Assembly (NCBI RefSeq): GCF_013337765.1
Contig: NZ_VBSB01000022.1
Coordinates: 21,330-85,329 of the forward strand
Direction: 5' to 3'
Length of the DNA: 64,000 nt
DNA from: Mycolicibacterium sphagni
GTDB taxonomy: Bacteria; Actinomycetota; Actinomycetes; Mycobacteriales; Mycobacteriaceae
Made by a program: the position numbers and the translations under genes
Notes under the pieces: generated by a model
The model's database searches: none
What the model was told of the DNA's origin: nothing
What the model saw: the letters and a program-made list of their open reading frames with translations, nothing else
In this document: piece after piece, positions 42,210 through 52,360 of the stretch
Numbering within the stretch: position 1 is the first letter of the stretch
Layout: every line of letters begins with the position of its first letter

Positions 42210-42231
42210 TATGTCTGCTCGCGCAGGAAAA

Positions 42232-43530
<1,299 letters not shown>

Positions 43531-43602
43531 AGGAACCCCTTCTGAGCTCTTCGACGCCGGCGGAGGCGTCCGTACTAGGTGAAGGTAGTCGTTATTCTGC
43601 CG

Positions 43603-43627
43603 CCCCGCCCGCGGGGGGTTGGCGGGG
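43603..43627. terminator. GC hairpin between TetR gene and gltA2
   Basis: CCCCGCC (43603-43609) and GGCGGGG (43621-43627) form a 7-bp stem with an 11-nt G-rich loop, 7 bp past the TetR stop at 43634. There is no T-run. It may terminate the pdxH-MFS-TetR-TetR transcript before gltA2, but GC hairpins arise easily in this genome. Confidence 0.35.
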
Positions 43628-43633
43628 GGTGGG

Positions 43634-44275
43634 TCAGGGTCGCCAGAGCTGGGTGAAAACGCCGTACACCGACTCGATTCGGTTGCACAGGACGTCGGGC
43701 TCGACCGGCGGTCCACCCGGGGCGCCGAGGCCGTGACAGGCCACTCCCATCACCACCGCCCAGGTGTCGAAGAGGATGCGGATGGCCGGGTGACCCGTGG
43801 GGACCCCCATCCGCTGCGCCGCGACGTCGATCGCCTCGTGATGAAAGCCGTCCGCCCTGAACATGAACGGCCCGAGGCCGATCGCCGGGGCGGAGTTCAC
43901 GATCGTCAGCAACAGTCGCATCCGTTCGAACGCCACCGAATTCGGGTCACCGTACTGGGCGCTGCGGAAGGTCTCCAGGTGAGCGCGGGCCAGGGCCTCG
44001 TACTGGGTGATATCGGTCGGCTGACGGGCGTAGCAGCCGGCCACATCGTCGGCGACCTCGCCGAGGATGGCGACGATGACCGCCTCTTTGCTCGGGAAGT
44101 AACGGCTGAACGTGCGCGGCGCGATCTCCGCCGCGGCCGCGATCTGCTCGACGGTCGTGTTGTCGTAGCCCTGCTCGATACAGAGATGGATCGCGACGTC
44201 GATCAACGTCGCGCGGGTTCGCTGTTTTTTCAGTTCACGGAGGCCGGTGGCGGCAGCGTTCGCGACAACAGCCAC
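43634..44275 (-). CDS. TetR-family regulator, second of tandem paralogues
   Basis: 213 residues. HTH: LRELKKQRTRATLIDVAIHLCIEQGYDNTTVEQIAAAAEIAPRTFSRYFPSKEAVI. The C-terminal domain (about 75-213) is probably ligand-binding. The DNA-binding part is closely similar to that of the adjacent TetR gene (GYDNTTVEQIAAAAE identical), while the C-terminal halves diverge, which points to a duplication followed by ligand specialisation. GTG start at 44275. It is last in the minus-strand run pdxH-MFS-TetR-TetR. Confidence 0.85.
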   Translation of the reverse strand: MAVVANAAATGLRELKKQRTRATLIDVAIHLCIEQGYDNTTVEQIAAAAEIAPRTFSRYFPSKEAVIVAILGEVADDVAGCYARQPTDITQYEALARAHLETFRSAQYGDPNSVAFERMRLLLTIVNSAPAIGLGPFMFRADGFHHEAIDVAAQRMGVPTGHPAIRILFDTWAVVMGVACHGLGAPGGPPVEPDVLCNRIESVYGVFTQLWRP

Positions 44276-44313
44276 GTCGCGCCACCCCCTCGCCTCTCGC
44301 GAGCCCCCCGACG

Positions 44314-45003
44314 TCAAGGGGTAGAGGGTAGCCCCGATCGCACTTCCAGCGCGGCGATATCGACAAATTCTGTGAAAGTGCTGTCCAGCCGATCGGCCAT
44401 GATGGCCGCGCACTCGTCGTAATCGTCAGGCCCGATCACCAGGTGGCCCCATGCGCCTGCGGTGATCGCACCCCACACCGACACGATCAGCGCCACCAGC
44501 CGGTCCCGCGGGTCGACACCGAGGCGGGCCGCGACTCCGAGTACCAGTGGGTGCAGCCGGGTCGCGGCTGCCGCCAGCCGCAGGGCGCTCGACGAGGAGA
44601 TGACGTTGACCATCAGCACCAAGCGGTGAGTGGTCAGCTCCGTCACCTCGCCGGAGGGGACCCGGCGCAGCGCCTGGGCGTGCGCGCGAGCGAGCGCGGT
44701 CAGCGGCGGAACTCCCATGTCGATCCTGGCCAGCTCGGCGACCGCGGCGTTGACCAAGTCGTCGAGCACGGTCATCATCACCGAGTCCTTGGTCGGGAAA
44801 TACCGACTGAAGGTGCGCGGCGACACCTCGGCGGCCGCCGCGATCTGCTCAACGGTGGTGTTGTCGTAGCCGCGCTCGATACACAGCTTCACCGCGGCAT
44901 CGACCAGCATGGCGCGGGTTCGTTGCTTCTTTCGTTCGCGCAGCCCAGGTAGTGCCTGCGCGATGCCGTCGGCCACCTGAGCAATCGTAGTCGGAATACG
45001 CAC
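44314..45003 (-). CDS. TetR-family regulator, first of tandem paralogues
   Basis: 229 residues. HTH: RERKKQRTRAMLVDAAVKLCIERGYDNTTVEQIAAAAEVSPRTFSRYFPTKDSVM. The C-terminal domain differs from the downstream paralogue. The GTG at 45003 (VRIPTTIAQVADG) is the start; it lies 2 bp beyond the stop of the upstream MFS gene, so the MFS gene and its regulators are probably cotranscribed. It may repress the MFS gene or heterodimerise with its paralogue. Confidence 0.86.
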   Translation of the reverse strand: MRIPTTIAQVADGIAQALPGLRERKKQRTRAMLVDAAVKLCIERGYDNTTVEQIAAAAEVSPRTFSRYFPTKDSVMMTVLDDLVNAAVAELARIDMGVPPLTALARAHAQALRRVPSGEVTELTTHRLVLMVNVISSSSALRLAAAATRLHPLVLGVAARLGVDPRDRLVALIVSVWGAITAGAWGHLVIGPDDYDECAAIMADRLDSTFTEFVDIAALEVRSGLPSTP

Positions 45004-45005
45004 GC

Positions 45006-46280
45006 TTACGGATTCGCCAGATTCACCCGGTAGCGGACAAAAACGGGGACCGCCGCGGCGGCGATGATGACGCCGACCACCACGAGCGCTCCCCCGCCTG
45101 CCGCGGCGATGGTGGTGCCGACCATCGCGGCCGCCGCGCCGTGTGCCGCGTCCGCAAGCCGGGGACCACCGGCGACGACGACCGTGAACACGCCCTGCAG
45201 CCGGCCGCGCAGATCGTCGGAGGCCACCTGCTGCAGAATCGTCGACCGGAACGCCGCCGACACCATGTCCGCGGCGCCGCCAATAGCCAGGAACACCACC
45301 GCAATCCACAGCATCGTGCCGGCATGGCCGTGCGCCAGCCCACCGGCCACACCGAAACCGATCATCGCCGCGCCCCACACCACGATCGAGATCACCACGG
45401 CCAAACCCTGGCGTTCGATGCGAGGAAACCAGCCGGAGAACACTCCGCCCAGGACGGCGCCGATCGACATCGCGGCCGCCAGGAGCGCCACGGTGGTGCC
45501 GCCCTCGATGGGCCCGCCGAAACTCTGGTGCGCCATTTCCGGGAACAACGCCCGCGGCATGCCGAAGATCATCGCGATCAGGTCGACGACGAAGGACATC
45601 AGCACGACCTTGTTGCCGGACAGGAAGCGGAAGCCGTCGAGCACGGAGCGAATGGCATCGAATCCCATACCCCGCCCGCCGACGGTGGGCGGTATCGGCG
45701 CGAGTCGGCAGGCCACCCAGATGGGCACGACACAGGTGAGCGCATCGATCAGATAAAGCGTGGACAGGTCAACCCAACGCAGCATCACACCGGCCATCAG
45801 CGGGCCGACGATGGCGCCGAACTGGAACACGGTGAAGTTCAGGGAGTTGGCGGCCGCCAGCTGGCCACCCGGGATCATCCGCGGTACCGCTGCCGAGCGG
45901 GTTGGGCTGTCGATCGCATAGAAGGCCTGCTGAACCGACAACAGACACAGCACCACCCACACGTTGTTCACCCCGAGCGCGGCCTGCAGCCACAACAGCA
46001 CCGAGGACACCCCCAGCCCGCACGAGGTGATGATGAGCAGCACGCGCCGGTCCATGGCGTCGGCCCAGGCCCCGCCCAGCAGGCCGAACACGATCAGCGG
46101 AACCAGGGCGAACACCCCGGACAGGCCGACGTACGCCGAGTTCTGGGTGAGTGCGTACAGCTGCACGGGGACGGCGAAGATGGTGAGGTTGGCCCCGATG
46201 ACCGTGACGATGCCGGCCACCCACAGCCGGCGGAAATCCGGCGTCCTCAGGGGGGTGGTGTCGGCGAACAGCCGCGCCAC
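45006..46280 (-). CDS. MFS transporter, EntS-like (DHA3) branch
   Basis: 424 residues with about 12 hydrophobic segments. Motif A is present as GGAWADAMDRR. The N-terminus TPLRTPDFRRLWVAGIVTVIGANLTIFAVPVQLY and the SLNFTVFQFGAIVGPLMAGVML segment are typical of MFS_3/EntS-like exporters, which include macrolide and siderophore efflux pumps. The substrate is unknown. GTG start at 46280 immediately follows the pdxH stop (no gap), and the tandem TetR genes follow. Confidence 0.86.
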   Translation of the reverse strand: MARLFADTTPLRTPDFRRLWVAGIVTVIGANLTIFAVPVQLYALTQNSAYVGLSGVFALVPLIVFGLLGGAWADAMDRRVLLIITSCGLGVSSVLLWLQAALGVNNVWVVLCLLSVQQAFYAIDSPTRSAAVPRMIPGGQLAAANSLNFTVFQFGAIVGPLMAGVMLRWVDLSTLYLIDALTCVVPIWVACRLAPIPPTVGGRGMGFDAIRSVLDGFRFLSGNKVVLMSFVVDLIAMIFGMPRALFPEMAHQSFGGPIEGGTTVALLAAAMSIGAVLGGVFSGWFPRIERQGLAVVISIVVWGAAMIGFGVAGGLAHGHAGTMLWIAVVFLAIGGAADMVSAAFRSTILQQVASDDLRGRLQGVFTVVVAGGPRLADAAHGAAAAMVGTTIAAAGGGALVVVGVIIAAAAVPVFVRYRVNLANP

Positions 46281-46943
46281 CTAGGGCTGCAGCCGCTCGA
46301 TGCGCGTCCCGCCTGTTACCCGAATCCTGTTGTGGACCCGGTTCTCTCGGCCCTGCCAGAACTCGACGACCTCAGGGGCGATCCGGTAGCCACCCCAGTG
46401 CGGGGGCACCGGAACGTGCTCGTCACCGGCGAAGCGTTCGGTCGCTTGCGCAAGCTGACCCAGGAGCTCGGCGCGGGAGCCGATCGGGCGGGACTGCGCC
46501 GACGCCCACGCACCCAGCTGTGACCCGCGCGGCCGCCACCCCCAGTACTGGGCGGTCTCCTCGGCGGTCACCTTGGTCACCGCGCCGCGGATGTGTACCT
46601 GGCGTCCCAGGGCGAACCAGGGAAACGTCACCGCGGCGTACGGTGTCGCCGCGAGCTCGGTGCCCTTGGCGGAGTCGTAGTTGGTGTAGAAGGTGATACC
46701 GGTCTCGTCCACGCTTTTGCACAACACCGCGCGGCTGACCGGTCTTCCCGAATCGACGGTGGCCAGCACCATAGCGTTGGGTTCGGCGACCCCGGCCGCT
46801 TCCGCCTCGGCTATCCACCTGTGCAACAAGGCAAGCCAGCCCTGCGCGAGCCAGTCGACGTCGAGGTCGGTGCTGCCGTCCTTCTCGACGGAGCCGTACT
46901 CCACTCGCATCGCCGCCAGGTGATCACCGTCAGGGATTTCCAC
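46281..46943 (-). CDS. pdxH: Pyridoxine/pyridoxamine 5'-phosphate oxidase PdxH
   Basis: 220 residues, orthologue of Rv2607 (224). PNPOx landmarks: MRVEYG start of the core, EPNAMVLATVDSGRPVSRAVLCK (FMN/PLP site), FYTNYDSAKGTELAATPYAAVTFPW, RGSQLGAWASAQSRPI, and the C-terminal WGGYRIAPEVVEFWQGRENRVHNRIR substrate loop. It makes PLP from PNP or PMP using FMN and O2. The start is the GTG at 46943, divergent from citA (84 bp). In M. tuberculosis pdxH is not beside citA, so the neighbourhood is rearranged. Confidence 0.93.
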   Translation of the reverse strand: MEIPDGDHLAAMRVEYGSVEKDGSTDLDVDWLAQGWLALLHRWIAEAEAAGVAEPNAMVLATVDSGRPVSRAVLCKSVDETGITFYTNYDSAKGTELAATPYAAVTFPWFALGRQVHIRGAVTKVTAEETAQYWGWRPRGSQLGAWASAQSRPIGSRAELLGQLAQATERFAGDEHVPVPPHWGGYRIAPEVVEFWQGRENRVHNRIRVTGGTRIERLQP

Positions 46944-47027
46944 GGATCCACGGTACGCCGCAAGCCCGCGGCCGGCTGTTACCGACCGGTAGCGGCGGCC
47001 CGATCGGCGAGTGGGAGAATCCACGTC

Positions 47028-48152
47028 ATGACTGTGGTACCCGACGATTTCGTGCCCGGCCTGGAAGGGGTGGTGGCGTTCACCACCGAGATCGCCGAGC
47101 CTGACAAAGACGGTGGTGCGCTGCGGTATCGCGGTGTCGATATCGAGGATCTGGTCGGCAATCGGGTCACGTTCGGCGACGTCTGGGCCCTGTTGGTCGA
47201 CGGGCGGTTCGGCGATGGCCTGCCGCCCGCCGAGCCGTTCCCGCTGCCGATTCACACCGGCGACGTGCGCGTCGACGTGCAGGCCGGCCTGGCGATGCTG
47301 GCACCGATCTGGGGCTACGCGCCGCTGCTGGACATCGACGGCGAGACCGCCCGCGATCACCTCGCCCGTGCGTCGGTGATGGCGTTGTCGTATGTCGCCC
47401 AGTCCGCCCGCGGGATCTACCAGCCTGCGGTTCCGCAGCGCGTGATCGACGGATGCTCCACTGTCACAGAGCGTTTCATGACGCGTTGGCAGGGCGACCC
47501 GGATCCGCGGCACGTCGAAGCCATCGATGCCTATTGGGTGTCGGCGGCCGAGCACGGGATGAACGCCTCGACCTTCACCGCGCGGGTGATCGCCTCCACC
47601 GGGGCTGATGTCGCGGCCGCGCTCTCGGGTGCGATCGGCGCGATGAGTGGCCCGCTGCACGGCGGGGCGCCCGCCCGGGTGCTGCCGATGCTCGAAGAGG
47701 TCGAGCGCGCCGGGGATGCCCGCGCGGTGGTCAAGGGTGTGCTCGACCGCAACGAAAAGCTGATGGGCTTCGGCCACCGGGTCTACCGGGCCGAGGACCC
47801 CCGCGCGCGGGTGCTGCGCGCGACGGCCAAGCGGCTAGCCGCGCCGCGCTACGAGGTGGCCGTCGCGCTCGAGCAGGCGGCGCTGGCCGAACTGCACGAA
47901 CGCCGGCCGGACCGGGCCATCGAGACCAATGTCGAGTTCTGGGCCGCCGTCATCCTCGACTTCGCCCAGGTCCCGGCGAAGATGATGCCTGCGATGTTCA
48001 CCTGCGGCCGAACGGCTGGATGGTGCGCCCACATCCTCGAGCAGAAGCGTCTGGGCAAGCTGGTGCGCCCGTCGGCGATCTATGTGGGGCCGGAACCGCG
48101 CTCGGTGGAGACCGTCGACGGTTGGAACGAGATCGCGCACGCGACCGTCTAG
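47028..48152 (+). CDS. citA: Citrate/methylcitrate synthase CitA
   Basis: 374 residues, orthologue of Rv0889c (373). Citrate synthase landmarks: LEGVVAFTTEIAEPDKDGGALRYRGVDIEDLV, MSGPLHGGAPARVLPML (His) and MGFGHRVYRAEDPRARVL (His), with the Asp-containing NVEFWAAVILD. It is a short form lacking the N-terminal extension of GltA2. Start ATG at 47028. The gene stops 76 bp before the convergent MHS transporter, a spacer with two copies of ACCGTCTAGCG. Confidence 0.94.
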   Translation: MTVVPDDFVPGLEGVVAFTTEIAEPDKDGGALRYRGVDIEDLVGNRVTFGDVWALLVDGRFGDGLPPAEPFPLPIHTGDVRVDVQAGLAMLAPIWGYAPLLDIDGETARDHLARASVMALSYVAQSARGIYQPAVPQRVIDGCSTVTERFMTRWQGDPDPRHVEAIDAYWVSAAEHGMNASTFTARVIASTGADVAAALSGAIGAMSGPLHGGAPARVLPMLEEVERAGDARAVVKGVLDRNEKLMGFGHRVYRAEDPRARVLRATAKRLAAPRYEVAVALEQAALAELHERRPDRAIETNVEFWAAVILDFAQVPAKMMPAMFTCGRTAGWCAHILEQKRLGKLVRPSAIYVGPEPRSVETVDGWNEIAHATV

Positions 48153-48213
48153 CGACCGATGCCGCCGAGGAACGAGGCGGAGGAGGAGCTAGACAATCCG
48201 GCACCGTCTAGCG
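48144..48213. repeat. 11-bp direct repeats around the citA stop
   Basis: ACCGTCTAGCG occurs at 48144-48154 (covering the citA stop codon) and again at 48203-48213, 59 bp apart. The second copy lies 15 bp from the stop of the convergent MHS transporter. This looks like a small local duplication; no hairpin or ORF is evident between. Confidence 0.45.
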
Positions 48214-48228
48214 CTGCTGTATCGCTGC

Positions 48229-49566
48229 TCATGCCCTGAACGCCGAACCCCGTTCCCGATCCAGATACGTCTCGGCCTTATTGCGCAGGAAGAACACGTA
48301 CACCACCAGCGACACCGCGATGCAGACCGTGACATAGCCGATGAACAGCGGTACCTGACTATGCTCCTTGGCCGCCTGGTAGATCAGCGGCGCCGTCCCG
48401 CCGAAGATGGAGTTCGCGAGCGCATAGCCGACTCCCACACCGAGCGCCCGCACCTGCGCCGGGAACAGCTCCGACTTGACCAGCGCGTTGATCGAGGTGT
48501 ACCCCGTCAGGATCACATAACCGACTGCGACCAGCGCGAAAGACGCCAGCGGCGAGCGTGTCTGGGGCAGGTACGTGATGAGGACATAGGTGTAGAACAC
48601 CCCGCCCACACCGAAGAACACCAACATCGGCTTGCGGCCGATCCGGTCGCTGATGATCCCGCCCACCGGCTGAAGCAACATCAAGAAAACCAGCCCGGTC
48701 AGGTTCACCCAGGTACCCGTCATGCCCTCGCCCTTGAACGCGGTCTTGACGATCGCCGGCGCGTTGACGCTGTAGGTGTAGAACGCCACCGTGCCGCCAA
48801 GCGTGATGAGGAAGCACAGCAGCAACGGCCGCCAGTAGTCCGTCAGCAGTGCCCGCATGGACCCGGCCCCGGCGTCCTGCCCCGCCTTGGCCGCCTCGAT
48901 GACGTCCTCGGACAGCGACTCGTCCATGGTGCGTCGCAACCAGAACACCACCACCGCCGCGACGCCACCCACGGCAAACGCGATACGCCAACCGAATTCG
49001 CGCAACTGGTCATCATTGAGGAGCGACTGCAGGATCAGCAGCGTGAACTGCGCCAGCACGTGCCCACCGATCAGCGTCACGTACTGGAACGACGAGAAGA
49101 ACCCGCGCCGCTCTCGGGTCGCGGCCTCGGACATATACGTCGCCGACGTGCCGTACTCACCGCCGGTTGCGAAGCCCTGTACCAATCGAGCGACGACGAG
49201 CACGATCGGCGCCGCCATCCCGATCACCGCTTGCGACGGCACCACCGCAATCATCAAGGAGCACAGTGCCATCAGCGACACGCTCACCGTCAGCGCCGCA
49301 CGTCTGCCATGCCGGTCGGCGAAGCGGCCGAAAAACCATGACCCGACGGGACGCATCACGAATGTGATCGCGAATATCGCATACACGTACACCGTCGAGT
49401 TCTTCTCGGACTCGTCGAAGAACTGGCCCTCGAAATACGTCGCGAACACGGTGTAGACGTAAACGTCGTACCACTCGACCAGGTTGCCCGATGACCCACG
49501 GATCGTGTTCCAGATCGCCCGCCGGGTCTCGGCGGGGCTGGACCGCGGCACTGTTGTGGTGGTCAT
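48229..49566 (-). CDS. MHS-family metabolite:H+ symporter (KgtP-like)
   Basis: 445 residues with about 12 membrane helices. The N-terminal GNLVEWYDVYVYTVFATYFEGQFF is the hallmark of the metabolite:H+ symporter branch (alpha-ketoglutarate, citrate, proline/betaine carriers). Motif A reads FGRFADRHGRRAAL. Near citA, dicarboxylate or tricarboxylate uptake is reasonable but unproven. ATG at 49566 (MTTTTVPRSS) is preferred over the longer frame. It is transcribed toward citA. Confidence 0.88.
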   Translation of the reverse strand: MTTTTVPRSSPAETRRAIWNTIRGSSGNLVEWYDVYVYTVFATYFEGQFFDESEKNSTVYVYAIFAITFVMRPVGSWFFGRFADRHGRRAALTVSVSLMALCSLMIAVVPSQAVIGMAAPIVLVVARLVQGFATGGEYGTSATYMSEAATRERRGFFSSFQYVTLIGGHVLAQFTLLILQSLLNDDQLREFGWRIAFAVGGVAAVVVFWLRRTMDESLSEDVIEAAKAGQDAGAGSMRALLTDYWRPLLLCFLITLGGTVAFYTYSVNAPAIVKTAFKGEGMTGTWVNLTGLVFLMLLQPVGGIISDRIGRKPMLVFFGVGGVFYTYVLITYLPQTRSPLASFALVAVGYVILTGYTSINALVKSELFPAQVRALGVGVGYALANSIFGGTAPLIYQAAKEHSQVPLFIGYVTVCIAVSLVVYVFFLRNKAETYLDRERGSAFRA

Positions 49567-49714
49567 CGTTGGCCTCCCGGTGTCAGCCCGAACCGTACTC
49601 CATTTTCTGTCGGTGGCCGGTGGTTGCATCGGGCGTGGGTGATGAGTTCCGCCCGCCCGCGATGTCTATACCGGTGGCGGCCCGCTTGGCCGCCTCAACC
49701 AACAGGAGGCTGTT

Positions 49715-50164
49715 ATGGCGATCGACGTAAAACCCGCACTGTCCCCGCACCTGGTCGTCGATGACGCGGCCGCCGCAATTGACTTCTATGTCAAGGCTTT
49801 CGGTGGCGTCGAAATCGGCCGGGTCCCCCGCCCTGACGGCAAGCTGATCCACGCCGCGGTCGAGATCAACGGGGCGATCGTGATGCTCAACGATGATTTC
49901 CCGGAGATGACGGATGGCAAGTCGACCACGCCGCCGGCGCTCGGTGGCACGCCGGTGACCATCCACCTGACCGTGACCGACGTCGATGACAAGTTTCAGC
50001 AAGCGGTCGACGCCGGCGCCACCGTGGTGATGCCGCTCGACGACCAGTTCTGGGGCGATCGGTACGGCATGGTCCGCGACCCGTTCGGGCATCAGTGGTC
50101 GCTGGGGCAACCGGTGCGCGAGGTCAGCTACGAGGAGATCCAACAGGCCATGAGCCAGGCATGA
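49715..50164 (+). CDS. VOC-superfamily (glyoxalase/PhnB-like) protein
   Basis: 149 residues, orthologue of Rv0887c (152). PhnB-like VOC module: ALSPHLVVDDAAAAIDFYVKAFGGVEIGRV and the late QFWGDRYGMVRDPFGHQWSLG. A clear ribosome site (ACAGGAGGCTG) precedes the ATG. The function is unknown; members bind metal or antibiotics, or are demethylases. It is followed 7 bp later by the nucleotidase pseudogene. Confidence 0.85.
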   Translation: MAIDVKPALSPHLVVDDAAAAIDFYVKAFGGVEIGRVPRPDGKLIHAAVEINGAIVMLNDDFPEMTDGKSTTPPALGGTPVTIHLTVTDVDDKFQQAVDAGATVVMPLDDQFWGDRYGMVRDPFGHQWSLGQPVREVSYEEIQQAMSQA

Positions 50165-50171
50165 TGCTCAG

Positions 50172-50661
50172 GTGACGCCAGATCGCCGCAAGATCCTCTA
50201 CATCGACCTCGACAACACGATGGTCGACTTCGGCCATCGCATCGAGGGCCTCGACCAGGTCGTGGTGGACAAGTACCGCGGCCGGATGGACGAGGCGCCG
50301 GGCATCTTCGCATTGATGCGATCGATGCCCGGCGCGATCGAGGCCTTCGTCGAACTGTCGGCCCTGTTCGACACCTATCTGCTCTCGACAGCACCGTGGC
50401 GCAATCCGTCGGGCTGGCAGCACAAGATCGAATGGGTGCACGAACACCTCGGCACTGACGAGGATTCACCGGCCTACAAGCGGCTCATCCTCACTCACCA
50501 CAAAGATCTCAACCGCGGCGACTTCCTCGTCGACGATCGGCCCAACAACGGCGCCGAGCAATTCGAGGGTGAGTGGAGTCCCGTATCTAATTAGACTACG
50601 TGGATCCACGGCGTTTCCCGACTGGGCTGCGGTGCTGAACTACTTGCGAGACAAGGCCTGA
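50172..50661 (+). pseudogene. 5'(3')-deoxyribonucleotidase-like gene, frameshifted near 3' end
   Basis: HAD-fold NT5C-type nucleotidase: ILYIDLDNTMVDF (nucleophile DxD), TYLLSTAPWRNPSGWQHKIEWV, RLILTHHKDLNRGDFLVDDRPNNGAEQFEGEW. After EGEW the frame ends at a TAG (50592-50594), 140 codons in. The expected C-terminus (AFPDWAAVLNYLRDKA, ending 50661) is in the +1 frame 37 bp later. The junction 50577-50601 is AT-rich and contains palindrome TCTAATTAGA. The core catalytic motifs precede the lesion, so a truncated protein could still be made. The GTG at 50172 is the start. Confidence 0.72.
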
Positions 50662-50664
50662 GCC

Positions 50665-52350
50665 CTAGCGCAACAGTCCGGCCAACAGCCGTCGGGCCAG
50701 CGGCGGTTCCGGCGCGGTGGCGGCGGCCGCCACCATGTCAGCCACCTCGGTGAACTTCACCCGCGGTCGGCCCTCGGCATCGCCGCGGGCGGTCTCGGCC
50801 GCGTCGATGGCACGCCAGCCGGCCAGATCGACCAGATCCGGTTGGCGCGAGCGAATCAGCTTGTCCAGCACGGCCGGTCGCACGGCGGGGTCGCCGAGAC
50901 GGCCGGCGTTGAAGTCGTCGACCAGGTTCGAGACGGTCTGCATCGCACAGGATTTGTTGGTGCCGATGAAGCCCGTCGGCCCGCGCTTGATCCAGCCCGC
51001 GACGTACGCACCGGTGACGGCGGCACCGGTGGTTGGGTCGATCACCCGGCCGTCCCGGTTGGGGACGACGGCCGCCGTGTCGTCGAACGGCAGGCCGTCG
51101 ATCGGCGCGCCGCGGTATCCGATCGAGGTGAGCACCAGCCCGGCGTCGAGCTGCACCGCCTCGTCGGTGCCGGTGCGGTGGAATTCGATTCCGCTCACTC
51201 GCCCGGTGCCGAGCACCCGGTGCGGAGTCAGCCGGTAGGCCAACCGGATTCGCGGGCGCGCGGCGATAGCGGCGGCAACGGGCAGTTTGGCCAGTATCTC
51301 GAGCTTGCCCACGGTGACGGGGTCGGTGGCGCTGGCCAGATCCTGCTCGACGAGGTCGTGGTCGTCGGCGGACAGTACCACCTCGGCCGACGACGTCAGC
51401 CCGATCAGCTCGGGCAGCGTGAATGCCGAGTCGACCGGCCTGCGGCGCGCGGCGATCACGACCTCGCGCACGGCCGAGCGCCGCAAAGCGCTCAGTGCGG
51501 TATCGGAAATATCGGTGCGAGCCAAGTCATCTGGGTCAGCGGTGAGGATCCGGGCCACGTCGAGCGCGACGTTGCCGTTGCCGATCACCACGACACGTTC
51601 GTGGCGAAGGTCGACGGTCAGCCCGGCGAAGTCCGGATGGCCGTTGATCCACGCGACGGTCTCGGTGGCGGTACCGGTTCCCGGCAGCTCCATCCCGGCG
51701 ATGTCGAGCCTGCGGTCGTCGGGCGCACCGACGGTGTACAGCACGGCGTGGTGATGCTCCAACAATTCGGCGTGCGAAATATGCTGTCCCACTTTGACAT
51801 TCAGGTAAAAGGAGAATCGTGACCGTTGACTGATCCGCTCGAAGATCCGCGTCACACCCTTGGTGTTCTGGTGATCGGGCGCCACACCGGCGCGCACCAG
51901 GCCGAACGGGGTGGGCAGCTTGTCGAAGACGTTGACCCGCACCCCCTTCTGCGTGAGCAACTCGTCGGCGGCGTACATCCCCGCGGGCCCCGACCCAACC
52001 ACCGCGACCGTGAGCTCCGCCTCGCCACGGCGCACCTGGGGCGCGGGCAGCACCGGGGCGAGCTTGGAGGTCGGCGGCAGCTTCACACCGGCGGGCCGCT
52101 CAGGATAGAAGGCGGCGTTGAGCGCGATGAACGGCAACTGCTCGTCGGTGAGTTTGCTGTCGGGCGCGATAGCGCCGGCCGGACACGCGCTGACGCACGC
52201 GCCGCAGTCCACGCAGGCCACCGGATCGATGTAGAGCATCTCGGCGGTGGCGAAGCCCGGCTCGTCGGGACTGGGGTGGATGCAGTTGACCGGACAGGCG
52301 TAGACGCAGGACCCGTCGCTACAGCACGACTGGGTGATGATGTGCGGCAT
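50665..52350 (-). CDS. fprB: Ferredoxin/ferredoxin-NADP reductase FprB
   Basis: 561 residues, orthologue of Rv0886 (575). N-terminal 7Fe/8Fe ferredoxin (about 1-70) with CCSDGSCVYACPVNC and CVDCGACVSACPAGA. The adrenodoxin-reductase-type flavoprotein follows: FAD motif VAVVGSGPAGMYAADELL (about 110), NADP-binding VVVIGNGNVALDVARIL, and the ARRRPVDSAFTLPEL region. It moves electrons between NADPH and a ferredoxin or P450. ATG at 52350 and the AurF-like gene 10 bp upstream suggest an oxygenase with its own redox partner. Confidence 0.94.
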   Translation of the reverse strand: MPHIITQSCCSDGSCVYACPVNCIHPSPDEPGFATAEMLYIDPVACVDCGACVSACPAGAIAPDSKLTDEQLPFIALNAAFYPERPAGVKLPPTSKLAPVLPAPQVRRGEAELTVAVVGSGPAGMYAADELLTQKGVRVNVFDKLPTPFGLVRAGVAPDHQNTKGVTRIFERISQRSRFSFYLNVKVGQHISHAELLEHHHAVLYTVGAPDDRRLDIAGMELPGTGTATETVAWINGHPDFAGLTVDLRHERVVVIGNGNVALDVARILTADPDDLARTDISDTALSALRRSAVREVVIAARRRPVDSAFTLPELIGLTSSAEVVLSADDHDLVEQDLASATDPVTVGKLEILAKLPVAAAIAARPRIRLAYRLTPHRVLGTGRVSGIEFHRTGTDEAVQLDAGLVLTSIGYRGAPIDGLPFDDTAAVVPNRDGRVIDPTTGAAVTGAYVAGWIKRGPTGFIGTNKSCAMQTVSNLVDDFNAGRLGDPAVRPAVLDKLIRSRQPDLVDLAGWRAIDAAETARGDAEGRPRVKFTEVADMVAAAATAPEPPLARRLLAGLLR

Positions 52351-52360
52351 AGGCGTGCGC

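Noticed and set aside
45141..46523. 460-codon plus-strand ORF opposite the MFS gene
   Set aside because: Antisense shadow; it spans the MFS/pdxH boundary and has no recognisable domain.
50172..50594. Treating the nucleotidase as a normal 140-residue gene
   Set aside because: The family's C-terminal motif is present just downstream in another frame, so a frameshift explains the short product better.
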